A DNA stretch of 64,000 nucleotides from Nostoc commune NIES-4072 (GTDB lineage: Bacteria > Cyanobacteriota > Cyanobacteriia > Cyanobacteriales > Nostocaceae). Every line of letters starts with the position of its first letter. Within the stretch, counting starts at the first letter, position 1. The position numbers and the translations under genes were made by a program. The stretch spans positions 1,773,821-1,837,820 of the forward strand of contig NZ_BDUD01000001.1 in the NCBI RefSeq assembly GCF_003113895.1, written 5' to 3'. Below are positions 46,660 through 54,538 of the stretch, one piece after another. The notes beneath the pieces are model-generated. The model searched no databases, was not told the DNA's origin, and saw only the letters and a program-made list of their open reading frames with translations.

Positions 46660-47349
46660 CTAAAAGTTCTCTACCCACGGACGTAGTTCTACTTCATAAG
46701 TCCAAGCACTACGGGGTTGGCGTAAAATGCTGAGATAAGTTTGAGCGATCGCATCTGGGTCAAGGGTACTATCAGGATTATCTGCTGGATCTTGGCGGAC
46801 TGTGGAGCGGATTGCACCATCAATCACGAAATGCGCTACATGGATATTCTTTGGTGCTAATTCTCTAGCAATACTCTGAGCCAAACCGCGCAGTGCAAAT
46901 TTACCCATTGCAAAGGGAGCAGACTCAGCATAACCCTTAACACTCGCTGAGGCTCCAGTAAAGAAGATAGCACCGCCACCAAGTTGCAAAAACCTTTTGG
47001 TAGCAGCTTGGGCAACGAGAAAGCCACCATAAGCAGTTACATCTAGGGTTTTTGCCACCTCACCAGGGTCTAGATCAACAAGAGGCCCCCGCACTCGGTA
47101 ACTAGGATTGTAAACGACAATATTCGGGGAACCAATTTTATGATCAATATCAATAAATAACTGTTCTACTTCATCTGGGTTTGAGGCATCAGCAGCAAAA
47201 CTAACTGCGCCAATTTCACTGCTCAATTGAGTCAGTTTTTCAATTTGGCGAGCCGCTAAAGCTACGGTGAATCCTTCTTTAGCAAATAGGCGGGCTAAAG
47301 ATGCGCTTAGTCCACTACCTGCACCGACAATTAAAGCTGTTGTTGCCAT
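46660..47349 (-). CDS. Short-chain dehydrogenase/reductase, atypical active site
   Basis: The 229-residue SDR has the nucleotide motif VGAGSGLSASLARLFA, VYNPSYRVRG in place of NNAG, and GASASVKGYAESAPFAMGKF. The usual catalytic YxxxK reads FAMGK, so Tyr is replaced by Phe. Related SDRs with Fxx(x)KFAL exist, so this may be a family trait. Substrate unknown. Confidence 0.85.
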   Translation of the reverse strand: MATTALIVGAGSGLSASLARLFAKEGFTVALAARQIEKLTQLSSEIGAVSFAADASNPDEVEQLFIDIDHKIGSPNIVVYNPSYRVRGPLVDLDPGEVAKTLDVTAYGGFLVAQAATKRFLQLGGGAIFFTGASASVKGYAESAPFAMGKFALRGLAQSIARELAPKNIHVAHFVIDGAIRSTVRQDPADNPDSTLDPDAIAQTYLSILRQPRSAWTYEVELRPWVENF

Positions 47350-47423
47350 ATTTTAAACCTGTAGTGCTTATTCTGCCTAGCTTAGAGCTTTTCTTAATAC
47401 TATTCGATTAAGACATTTATAGA

Positions 47424-48722
47424 TTAAGAATTGAGCGTGACTGAAGATAACTCTGAATTGCCCTTAGTAGGACTTTGACCAATTTGCAGTACACAAACTG
47501 CGGCAATTAGACAGAGAATGCCTGATAAAATAAACGCTTGTAAATAACTACCCGTCCAAGTTCTCAACACTCCGGCTCCAAAGGCTGCTGTGGCTGCACC
47601 GAGCTGGTGTCCTGCGACAATCCAACCAAACATCACGCCGACATTTTCTTTACCAAAGACATTGGCAACAAGACGCACCGTCGGTGGTACAGTGGCAATC
47701 CAATCAAGTCCATAGAAGACGGCGAAAATGGAAAGTCCATAGAAGGAGAAGTTGAAACTGAAGGGCAAGAAAATCAAAGACAAACCCCGTAGTCCGTAGT
47801 ACCAAAACAACAAGTAGCGATTGTTCCAGCGATCGGATAGCCAACCCGACATAGTAGTTCCAAAAAAATCGAATAGTCCCATGATTGCCAAAAGACCAGC
47901 AGCCTTGACTTCCGGGATACCGTGGTCAATACAAGCAGGAATCAAATGAGTTCCAATTAACCCATTTGTGCTAGCACCACAGATAAAAAAGCTACCAAAT
48001 AACAGCCAGAAATCTCGATTACGCATTCCTACCCAAAGAGCGTTAAGGGTGGAAGTGATGGAATTTGCTCTAGGCTGTGATAATTCCACAGTTTCACTGT
48101 TATCGCCAAAGGGTCGCAAACCGACATCCGCCGGACGATCGCGCATAAAAGCTGCGATCGCTGGAATAATTAGAACTGCTGCACCAGTAAGAGCTAGAGC
48201 AGCAGTTCGCCATCCAAAGCGATCGGCTATTGAGGCCAGCATGGGCAGAAATACCAGTTGCCCCGTGGCAGTACTGGCGGTTAAGATGCCCAGAACTAGA
48301 CCCCGCTTTTCCAAAAACCAGCGATTGACAACAATAGCACCCAAAACCAGGGCAATAACTCCGCTACCAGAACCGACAACTACACCCCACAGCAAAACTA
48401 GCTGCCAGGAAGCGGACATCAAAGTAGTTAAACCGACACCGAGAGCAATGACAGCAAGTGAGAACACCATCATCCGGCGAATGCCGATCCGCTCCATAAC
48501 TGTAGCGGCAAAAGGGCCAATCAGTCCATAGAGTACTAAGTTAATGGAGATTGCCAAAGATATAGTTGCTCTACTCCAGCCAAACTCCTGTTCGAGAGGC
48601 ACTATAAAAACTCCAGGAGCAGAACGAATTCCGGCTGCAACGAGCAAGGCTAGGAATGTTAAGCCAGCTACAATCCAGCCATAATGGAACGAACGACGCG
48701 CTAGGAAGGAGGGTAAGGACAT
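47424..48722 (-). CDS. MFS transporter, monocarboxylate/oxalate-formate-like
   Basis: From the ATG at 48722 (MSLPSFLARRSFHYGWIVAG) the protein has 432 residues and twelve membrane helices. It starts with the HYGWIVA motif of the OFA/MCT-like group. The open frame continues upstream through a 21-bp minisatellite as ILADESL repeats to 49028, but this stretch is probably not translated. No ribosome site is visible before the ATG. Confidence 0.85.
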   Translation of the reverse strand: MSLPSFLARRSFHYGWIVAGLTFLALLVAAGIRSAPGVFIVPLEQEFGWSRATISLAISINLVLYGLIGPFAATVMERIGIRRMMVFSLAVIALGVGLTTLMSASWQLVLLWGVVVGSGSGVIALVLGAIVVNRWFLEKRGLVLGILTASTATGQLVFLPMLASIADRFGWRTAALALTGAAVLIIPAIAAFMRDRPADVGLRPFGDNSETVELSQPRANSITSTLNALWVGMRNRDFWLLFGSFFICGASTNGLIGTHLIPACIDHGIPEVKAAGLLAIMGLFDFFGTTMSGWLSDRWNNRYLLFWYYGLRGLSLIFLPFSFNFSFYGLSIFAVFYGLDWIATVPPTVRLVANVFGKENVGVMFGWIVAGHQLGAATAAFGAGVLRTWTGSYLQAFILSGILCLIAAVCVLQIGQSPTKGNSELSSVTLNS

Positions 48723-48762
48723 GGTTGGGGCAGGGGGCAGGGGGAGCAGCTTCAAAGGTTCG

Positions 48763-49037
48763 TTGGCGAGTATAAAAGACTCATTCACGAGTATAAAAGA
48801 CTCGTCGGCGAGTATCAAAGACTCATTCACGAGTATCAAAGACTCGTCAGCGAGTATCAAAGACTCGTCAGCGAGTATAAAAGACTCATTCACGAGTATC
48901 AAAGACTCGTCGGCGAGTATCAAAGACTCGTCAGCGAGTATAAAAGACTCATTCACGAGTATCAAAGACTCGTCGGCGAGTATCAAAGACTCGTCAGCGA
49001 GTATAAAAGACTCGTCGGCGAGTATCAAAGACTCATC
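48763..49037. repeat. 21-bp minisatellite, 12 full units
   Basis: Units start with GACTC and end with AAA (for example GACTCGTCGGCGAGTATCAA+A), in three variants: ATTCAC, GTCGGC and GTCAGC in the middle. Full units run from 48778 to 49029 with partial units at both ends. Units 6-8 and 9-11 repeat the same 63-bp trimer. Most units contain ACTCG/CGAGT, so each can fold into a hairpin. Confidence 0.93.
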
Positions 49038-49088
49038 CCCTATTCTCCATGCCCAATGCCCAATGCCCGATTCCCCATTTAAAGAAAA

Positions 49089-49754
49089 CTACCCTTCATA
49101 AGGATTACCAATTCTGTCTACAGAGACGTTGGAAGAGAATGGCAAACGACCGGGATTTAAGCGTGGTTCGGCTGCATAGCCAACAGGAACTAAAACAGCG
49201 ATCGCTAAATCTGGATTATTCTCAGCACCAATCACTTGTTTTACCTGATCCTCAATCCAACCGTTCATAAAACAAGTGGATAATCCTAGACTTTCTGCGG
49301 CTAACACCAAATGAGTAGCGGCAATGATGGCATCTTTGATCGCATATTCGCGTCGTTTGTCGCCTAGCCCAGCTTGAAATTGTGGGATGGCGCTTTTAAA
49401 GTAGTTTACCGTGCCTTCATTCCATGCCCCAGTTTCAGTTGCCCTCTCAAAAATTGGGGTTAAGTCTCGTTCGCCTACGTTAGGATCGGCGGCAAAGACG
49501 AAGGTTACAGGTGCTTGGACAATTTGCTGTTGATTCCACGATGCTGCTGATAGTGCTGCCTTTTGCGCCTCATCTTGCACGAGAATAATTTGCCAGTCCT
49601 GGATATTAAAGCTGCTGGGCGCTGCCACGGTTAACTCTACCAGTTGCTTGAGCAGTTCTGGGGCAATGGGGTCTGTTTTAAAAGTTTTGATGGAACGACG
49701 TTGAGCGATCGCACTCGGTACATCTAAAGCTTGAGTTTGGGTGATGGAACTCAT
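49089..49754 (-). CDS. Nitroreductase family protein
   Basis: The 221 residues show the FMN-binding start AIAQRRSIKTFKTDPI, AAPSSFNIQDWQIILV, AIKDAIIAATHLVLAAESLG and STCFMNGW. It would reduce nitro or quinone compounds with NAD(P)H. It belongs to the minus-strand redox gene run. Confidence 0.92.
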   Translation of the reverse strand: MSSITQTQALDVPSAIAQRRSIKTFKTDPIAPELLKQLVELTVAAPSSFNIQDWQIILVQDEAQKAALSAASWNQQQIVQAPVTFVFAADPNVGERDLTPIFERATETGAWNEGTVNYFKSAIPQFQAGLGDKRREYAIKDAIIAATHLVLAAESLGLSTCFMNGWIEDQVKQVIGAENNPDLAIAVLVPVGYAAEPRLNPGRLPFSSNVSVDRIGNPYEG

Positions 49755-49855
49755 GAGATTCTCCTGATAGTTGAGTTATGAAAGGGTTTCAAATTTTACT
49801 CTGCCTAGAGTGATTCAAGAGCATTAGAGAACAGAACACTGTTATGTGTTCTTCT

Positions 49856-50290
49856 CTAATTGACATCTATATTAACTGGGTTAGAGATGTGCTCGTGGAT
49901 AATACGCCATTGTCCCTGTCGGTTCTCCCATACAAGTGTCGCATGAGCCGTAATTACAACCGCTTCTTTCGCAATAGTGGTTGCGCTACTTTGGAAGATC
50001 AAAGCAGAGACGGCAATGTTATCATTTGTCCAGATCCGAATATCTCCAACTGGTTTAACTTGCCACTGGGCTATTGCAACCATGAAAGGCTTCCAGACTT
50101 CCTCATAGGATTGCCATCCTTGAATTCGAGTAGTCTGTGGTGAGAGAGTATCGAAGGCGAGGAATTTTTCATCTTGCCAGTAGAGAGTATCTAAAACAGA
50201 AAAATCAAATGGTTTATTGCCTGGACTAAATGCAGCTAGCCAATCGTTAACGCGTTCTTTGATTTTCGCTTCTTCTAAAGTCTCTTTCAT
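49856..50290 (-). CDS. NTF2/SnoaL-like fold protein
   Basis: The 144-residue protein has the cone-shaped NTF2-like pattern: a helical start, GWQSYEEVWKPFM, VSALIFQSSATT and WENRQGQWRIIHEHIS. Members act as isomerases, hydratases or ligand binders; the role here is unknown. Its ATG overlaps the TGA of a preceding relic frame. Confidence 0.82.
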   Translation of the reverse strand: MKETLEEAKIKERVNDWLAAFSPGNKPFDFSVLDTLYWQDEKFLAFDTLSPQTTRIQGWQSYEEVWKPFMVAIAQWQVKPVGDIRIWTNDNIAVSALIFQSSATTIAKEAVVITAHATLVWENRQGQWRIIHEHISNPVNIDVN

Positions 50291-50391
50291 AGTTTATAAC
50301 CAACTTGCACAACCATTTTACCGATGTTGGTATCCTGAAAAAAAGCGAGAATCTCCTCAGAGTGAGTGCGGAACCTGGGTTTTAATTATTC
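50287..50391 (-). pseudogene. Possible 3' relic of an MDR-type oxidoreductase
   Basis: The minus strand reads in frame HSEEILAFFQDTNIGKMVVQ and on to VGYKL, then a TGA overlapping the NTF2-like start. This resembles the C-terminal strand of zinc-independent medium-chain dehydrogenases (xxNxGKxVVxV). No upstream part remains. Confidence 0.4.
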
Positions 50392-50403
50392 AGATGAGAT
50401 AAA

Positions 50404-51516
50404 TTAGGTGTTGACTACCTGCTCATTAGCAGATGACCAAAATGGATAATCTGTATATCCTTCTTCGCCGCCACCATAAAAGGTTGCTTGATTTGCTTCG
50501 TTTAGTGGTGCATTTAAAGCCAAGCGTCGGGGTAAATCTGGGTTTGATATAAATAATGTGCCAAAGGCAACTAAATCTGCTGCTTTGTTTGCCAGTACAG
50601 CATCGCCTTTTTCACGAGTATAACCACCATTGACGATGAGTGTACCTGTAAAGCGATCGCGTATATGACTAGTGGATACAATTATCCCGCCATGTCTGAT
50701 GTCTGCATCTGTTGCTTCATAAATATGCAGATATGCCAAATTAAACTGGTTCAACGCTTGAGCCGCATAACCAAATGTCTCCAGGGGATTGGAGTCACCT
50801 ATATCGTTAAAAGTCCCACTGGGAGACAAACGTACCCCGACTCGGTTAGAATCCCACACACTAGTTACTGCTTCTGTGACTTCTAACAGGAATCGGGTAC
50901 GATTTTCAATGGAACCGCCATATTTATCTGTACGTTGATTGGTGCGATCGCGCAGAAACTGATCTATTAAATAACCATTAGCGCCGTGAATTTCCACCCC
51001 ATCAAACCCAGCCGCTAGGGCATTTGCCGCTCCCTGACGATACTGTTCGACTATCTGCGGTATTTCCGAAGTTTCTAAAGCACGGGGAATTACAAAAGGT
51101 TTTGGCCCCTCATAAGTTGCGGCGTCACCTTTAGGAGCAATGGCAGAAGGTGCCACAGGTAAAGCTCCATTCGGTTGTAAGTCTGGATGAGAAATCCTGC
51201 CCACATGCCATAGTTGCAGAAAAATTCTCCCTCCCTGCTGATGTACGGTATCGGTTACTAACTTCCATCCCTCCACCTGTTCTGATGAATGAATTCCTGG
51301 TGTAGCAGGATAGCCCTGTCCTTCAGGAGTTACCTGTGTTGCTTCAGAAATAATCAGTCCGGCGGAAGCACGTTGGGCGTAGTAGGTAGCATTAAGTTGA
51401 TATGGTACGTTTCCCTTACCTGCCCTGTTTCGGGTTAAGGGTGCCATTACTATTCGGTTAGGTAGTTCCAGATTCCCTAATTGGTAAGGAGAGAATAAGT
51501 TGATATCACTAGTCAT
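50404..51516 (-). CDS. Old Yellow Enzyme-type ene-reductase
   Basis: The (alpha/beta)8 FMN protein shows RIVMAPLTRNRA, LQLWHVGRISHP and DGVEIHGANGYLIDQFL, with the His/Asn substrate pair in HGAN. SIENRTRFLLEV and VAFGTLFISNPDLP follow. It reduces activated C=C bonds with NAD(P)H. GGAG precedes the ATG at 51516 (MTSDINLF), which is chosen over the ATG 18 bases upstream. By recall, an ene-reductase gene also lies next to trxA2 in Nostoc sp. PCC 7120. Confidence 0.93.
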   Translation of the reverse strand: MTSDINLFSPYQLGNLELPNRIVMAPLTRNRAGKGNVPYQLNATYYAQRASAGLIISEATQVTPEGQGYPATPGIHSSEQVEGWKLVTDTVHQQGGRIFLQLWHVGRISHPDLQPNGALPVAPSAIAPKGDAATYEGPKPFVIPRALETSEIPQIVEQYRQGAANALAAGFDGVEIHGANGYLIDQFLRDRTNQRTDKYGGSIENRTRFLLEVTEAVTSVWDSNRVGVRLSPSGTFNDIGDSNPLETFGYAAQALNQFNLAYLHIYEATDADIRHGGIIVSTSHIRDRFTGTLIVNGGYTREKGDAVLANKAADLVAFGTLFISNPDLPRRLALNAPLNEANQATFYGGGEEGYTDYPFWSSANEQVVNT

Positions 51517-51540
51517 TGGTTTTATCTCCGTCATTAGTCA

Positions 51541-51600
51541 TTAGTCATTGGGCATTGGGCATGGGGCATTGGGCATTGGGCATTGGGCATTGGGCATTGA
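51541..51600. repeat. TTGGGCA short tandem repeat
   Basis: About seven degenerate copies of GGGCATTG/TGGGGCATTG lie just upstream of the ene-reductase gene. Confidence 0.8.
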
Positions 51601-51654
51601 TTATTTCTTCCCCTGCCTCCCCTGCTGCCTCATCCCCCACTCCCCACTTTGTAC

Positions 51655-51674
51655 AGACGCGATTCATCGCGTCT
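51655..51674. repeat. 20-bp palindrome, third copy (inverted)
   Basis: AGACGCGATTCATCGCGTCT, the exact reverse complement of the copies at 10816 and 10856, including the flanking TGTAC. Confidence 0.8.
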
Positions 51675-51693
51675 CTCCCCACTCCCGCCCAAA

Positions 51694-52488
51694 CTAAACA
51701 ATCGACCGAATAAGGCCACCATCTACCCGCAAAGCTGCACCATTAGTTGCTGAAGCTACGGGGCTAGAAAGGTAAACTACGATCGCTGCTACTTCTTCAT
51801 TAGTTGCAAAGCGTTTGATTAGGGAACTTGGACGCACATTTTGAAAAAACTCAGCCTCGACTTGGGCGCGATCAATACTACGTTCCTGCGCCAGGTTGGT
51901 GATAAACTTTTCAACTCCTTCTGAACGGGTTGGCCCAGGGAGGACGGAGTTTACCGTGACTCCAGTCCCCACAGTCATCTCTGCTAAACCTCGTGCAATG
52001 GCTAGCTGTGCTGTCTTAGTTGTGCCGTAGTGAATCATTTCTACGGGAATTTGAATCGCAGACTCGCTGGAGATAAAAATTATCCGTCCCCAGTTTTGCT
52101 CTAGCTGCTTTTGCAGATATTGCCGACTCAAACGGACTCCGCTAAGGACGTTAACCTCAAATATGTTTAACCAGTCTTTATCAGTAATATCAAAGGAGGT
52201 TTTTGGCTCGTAAATACCTAAATTGTTTATCAGGATATCAACGTGAGGAACCTCTTGAAAGACTTTTTCTATCCCTGATGCAGTACCTGTATCAGCAACA
52301 ACACCAGAAACTTTCGCGTCGGGTGTAGAATGCTTAATTTTAGCGATCGCTTGAGCTACTCGTTCTTCAGTCCGACCGTTGATAATCACTGATGCACCCT
52401 CTTGAGCTAACCCAAGAGCGATCGCAAAACCAATACCTGCGGTTGAGCCACTCACCAGCGCGGATTTACCATGCAATTTCAAGTCCAT
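51694..52488 (-). CDS. Short-chain dehydrogenase/reductase
   Basis: The 264-residue classical SDR has SGSTAGIGFAIALGLA, NNLGIYEPK, an ISSESA serine and the YGTTK catalytic Tyr/Lys pair. VLPGPTRSEG follows. It sits between the ene-reductase and trxA2 genes on the same strand. Confidence 0.92.
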   Translation of the reverse strand: MDLKLHGKSALVSGSTAGIGFAIALGLAQEGASVIINGRTEERVAQAIAKIKHSTPDAKVSGVVADTGTASGIEKVFQEVPHVDILINNLGIYEPKTSFDITDKDWLNIFEVNVLSGVRLSRQYLQKQLEQNWGRIIFISSESAIQIPVEMIHYGTTKTAQLAIARGLAEMTVGTGVTVNSVLPGPTRSEGVEKFITNLAQERSIDRAQVEAEFFQNVRPSSLIKRFATNEEVAAIVVYLSSPVASATNGAALRVDGGLIRSIV

Positions 52489-52535
52489 TTCGCTCTTTCC
52501 CCGTTAGTTGAAACAGAATTTAGGAATTGGGAGTA

Positions 52536-52596
52536 GGGAATGGGGCATTGGTGATTGGGCACAAGAGAGGGGCATTGGTGATTGGGCACAAGAGAC
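52536..52596. repeat. Two direct repeats of about 27 bp
   Basis: GGGGCATTGGTGATTGGGCA followed by CAAGAGA occurs twice (about 52538 and 52571), between the SDR and trxA2 genes. It is related to the TTGGGCA repeats at 51541. Confidence 0.7.
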
Positions 52597-52672
52597 AGAG
52601 GGGAAGGAGGAAGGGTGCAGAGGAGAGGAATTTTCTCCCTACTCCCTACTCACCTACTCGCTTTCACTTAAA

Positions 52673-52996
52673 TTAAAGATGCTGTGCTAAGGTCTTATTC
52701 AAGGTGGTTTTTGGAACTGCCCCTACGACAGTATCAACCTGGCGACCTCCCTTAAAAACCATCAGTGTCGGAATGCTGCGAATTCCATAGTGGCTGGCGA
52801 CAGTAGGATTTTGATCTGTGTTCAGCTTCACAAATTTCACCTGTCCTTCGTATTCAGCAGCAACTTCATCGACGACTGGGCCCACCATCCGGCAAGGGCC
52901 ACACCACGGGGCCCAAAAGTCCACTAAAACTGGAATCTCACTTTCTAAGACTTCTTGCTTGAATGTGGCTTCTGTGACATTTGTAATGGATGACAT
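52673..52996 (-). CDS. trxA2: Thioredoxin, trxA2-like
   Basis: The 107-residue classical thioredoxin has WCGPC (C32, C35) and the cis-proline in [12 protein letters not shown]. It is divergent from an ArsR-family gene with a CC pair, the arrangement known in Nostoc sp. PCC 7120, where RexT represses trxA2. The palindrome between them is the likely operator. The downstream SDR and ene-reductase genes may share this control. Confidence 0.9.
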   Translation of the reverse strand: MSSITNVTEATFKQEVLESEIPVLVDFWAPWCGPCRMVGPVVDEVAAEYEGQVKFVKLNTDQNPTVASHYGIRSIPTLMVFKGGRQVDTVVGAVPKTTLNKTLAQHL

Positions 52997-53023
52997 AAAA
53001 TTGCCTTCCTAATTAATTCTATA

Positions 53024-53040
53024 ATTCGATAATATCGAAT
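53024..53040. promoter_or_regulatory. Candidate RexT operator
   Basis: ATTCGATAATATCGAAT is a perfect 8-bp inverted repeat with one central base in the 81-bp gap between trxA2 and rexT. It is placed to control both genes. Confidence 0.65.
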
Positions 53041-53077
53041 AATAAAAATATATGCCACCTGATGAGATAATGCAACT

Positions 53078-53428
53078 ATGAGATTTCTTTATCATCCAGA
53101 TAGAAAAAATATTTCTTTACCGGGAGTGCTGTATGCATTGGGCGATCCAGTCCGGTTAGAGATTGTGCGACGGCTGGCGACTGAGGGGGAACAATGCTGT
53201 GCCAGTTTTGATTTTGCGATCGCTAAGTCTACTATGTCCAATCATTTTAAGATTTTGCGGGAGTCTGGGATAGTCTTTACACGGAAATCCGGGACACAGC
53301 ACATTAACATCCTGCGGCGTGAAGATTTAGAGGTGCTGTTTCCAGGGTTACTGGATGCGATATTGAAAGCGGCTCAACCATTGCCTGTTAGTCCTGCGAG
53401 TACTAAACAAACAGCTTCAAGGATTTAA
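53078..53428 (+). CDS. rexT: Redox-sensing ArsR-type repressor RexT
   Basis: The 116-residue winged-helix protein has ALGDPVRLEIVRRLA and the recognition region AKSTMSNHFKILRESGIV. Vicinal cysteines lie at positions 40 and 41 (EGEQCCASF). RexT of Nostoc sp. PCC 7120 is known to sense hydrogen peroxide through C40-C41 and to repress trxA2. Position, residue numbering and the divergent thioredoxin gene all agree. Confidence 0.88.
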   Translation: MRFLYHPDRKNISLPGVLYALGDPVRLEIVRRLATEGEQCCASFDFAIAKSTMSNHFKILRESGIVFTRKSGTQHINILRREDLEVLFPGLLDAILKAAQPLPVSPASTKQTASRI

Positions 53429-53447
53429 AAGCATGGGGCGACGCTGT

Positions 53448-54233
53448 TTAAGAATCTTCTCGTTTTTTAATTTGTGTTTCTAAATCAGCAAAGATATCAT
53501 GTTGTTCTCGAAAAGCCCTTGGAGTGGGAGATAACCCTAAATCTGTAGAGAGTAAATCAATACCGTCGATAATTTTGGGTATCTGAGCTTGATCAACTTG
53601 CAGGCTAAGAAAGCATTTCTCCCTGTAATCTGGTCTTTCCTGAAATAGTGCGATCGCTCTTTTCAAAGGGCGTATAACCTGATATGCTTTTTCAGCCTTT
53701 TCAATTGATGCTTGAGGTATTGGAGATTGTAGCCTAAGAACTGCTAGATCGATTAAATCTCTTGCCTCAACGCTGTCATCTGCATAACGATCAGAATTTG
53801 ACAGCAGCTTAGAGGTAAAACAGTCATTGGAGCTTAAGCAGGGAACGAGTGACCAGTTTAGATATCTTGGTGGGTCTAGTTGAAAACGAGTTTCGGCAAT
53901 AATTTCCGTTTTAATCGGTATATTATCCACAAAAACTATCATCCGAATTCCATATTGGTCAGTTGTGCTACGTCCAACTTGAATTTTACTTAAATCACGA
54001 AATAATGCTTCATGCCCACCCTCAAATACCACTGTCCGCAGGTATTTGTAGCCTTCTGTACTAACAGAAGCTATAAAATCAACGTCCTTACTCCAGCGAT
54101 ATTCTTCAAACTCAAATGCAAGAAGGGTTCCGCCACCGAAGTAAGCAGAACCCTTCCTAAGTATTTCAGAATCTAAAGATTCAAGAACTGTGAGAATTTG
54201 ATTATGGTGTTCTAACCTGAAGGTCATAAACAA
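53448..54233 (-). CDS. AbiEii-type nucleotidyltransferase toxin
   Basis: The 261 residues show a polymerase-beta-like nucleotidyltransferase core: FGGGTLLAFEFEEYRWSKDVDF (GGG at 33-35, DVD near 50) and PIKTEIIAET. A helical C-terminal half follows. AbiEii/MenT-type toxins modify tRNA ends or other targets. The gene overlaps its upstream partner by ten bases, typical of toxin-antitoxin coupling. Confidence 0.82.
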   Translation of the reverse strand: MFMTFRLEHHNQILTVLESLDSEILRKGSAYFGGGTLLAFEFEEYRWSKDVDFIASVSTEGYKYLRTVVFEGGHEALFRDLSKIQVGRSTTDQYGIRMIVFVDNIPIKTEIIAETRFQLDPPRYLNWSLVPCLSSNDCFTSKLLSNSDRYADDSVEARDLIDLAVLRLQSPIPQASIEKAEKAYQVIRPLKRAIALFQERPDYREKCFLSLQVDQAQIPKIIDGIDLLSTDLGLSPTPRAFREQHDIFADLETQIKKREDS

Positions 54234-54475
54234 ACTTGCAACCAGGATTTATAGCGTCTAGCTAGTTCCTGAACAAAATTGAGTTCTTCACCTTCAAGAT
54301 TATTAAATAGATTATGATACTGCCAGCCACGCTCATAGCGACTCAGCATTTGTTCTGAAGTAAACCGATATACATCGGCAGTCTGCCAACAAATCGACTC
54401 CAGAAAAGGCAGCTTTTTGGGGACAGTAACAGGATTAATTGTGGGTGTTGCGGTTGTCATAGCTCTTTTAATCAA
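54224..54475 (-). CDS. Small partner of the AbiEii-like toxin, candidate antitoxin
   Basis: The 83-residue protein has no recognisable DNA-binding domain, unlike AbiEi antitoxins. It contains SEQMLSRYERGWQYHNLFNN and ends in a helical basic segment. An internal ATG (MTTATPTINP) five codons in may be the start. Its overlap with the toxin gene is the main reason for the assignment. Confidence 0.62.
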   Translation of the reverse strand: MIKRAMTTATPTINPVTVPKKLPFLESICWQTADVYRFTSEQMLSRYERGWQYHNLFNNLEGEELNFVQELARRYKSWLQVCL

Positions 54476-54538
54476 CCACTTTCGGCTTATTTTTATTTAG
54501 ATTAGCACTGTGGATATCCACATTTAATTTTATTCTAA

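Noticed and set aside
48723..49028. N-terminal extension of the MFS transporter (ILADESL repeats)
   Set aside because: It starts at a TTG in repeat DNA, and MFS proteins of this group begin near MSLPSFLARRSF; the ATG at 48722 is preferred.
48763..49037. CRISPR array
   Set aside because: Units are contiguous 21-bp tandem repeats with no unique spacers.
48721..49101. 126-codon plus-strand frame of SIKDSSA repeats
   Set aside because: It exists only because a 21-bp minisatellite has no stops on either strand.
52508..52690. 60-codon plus-strand frame with GIGDWAQE repeats
   Set aside because: Product of short tandem repeats between genes.
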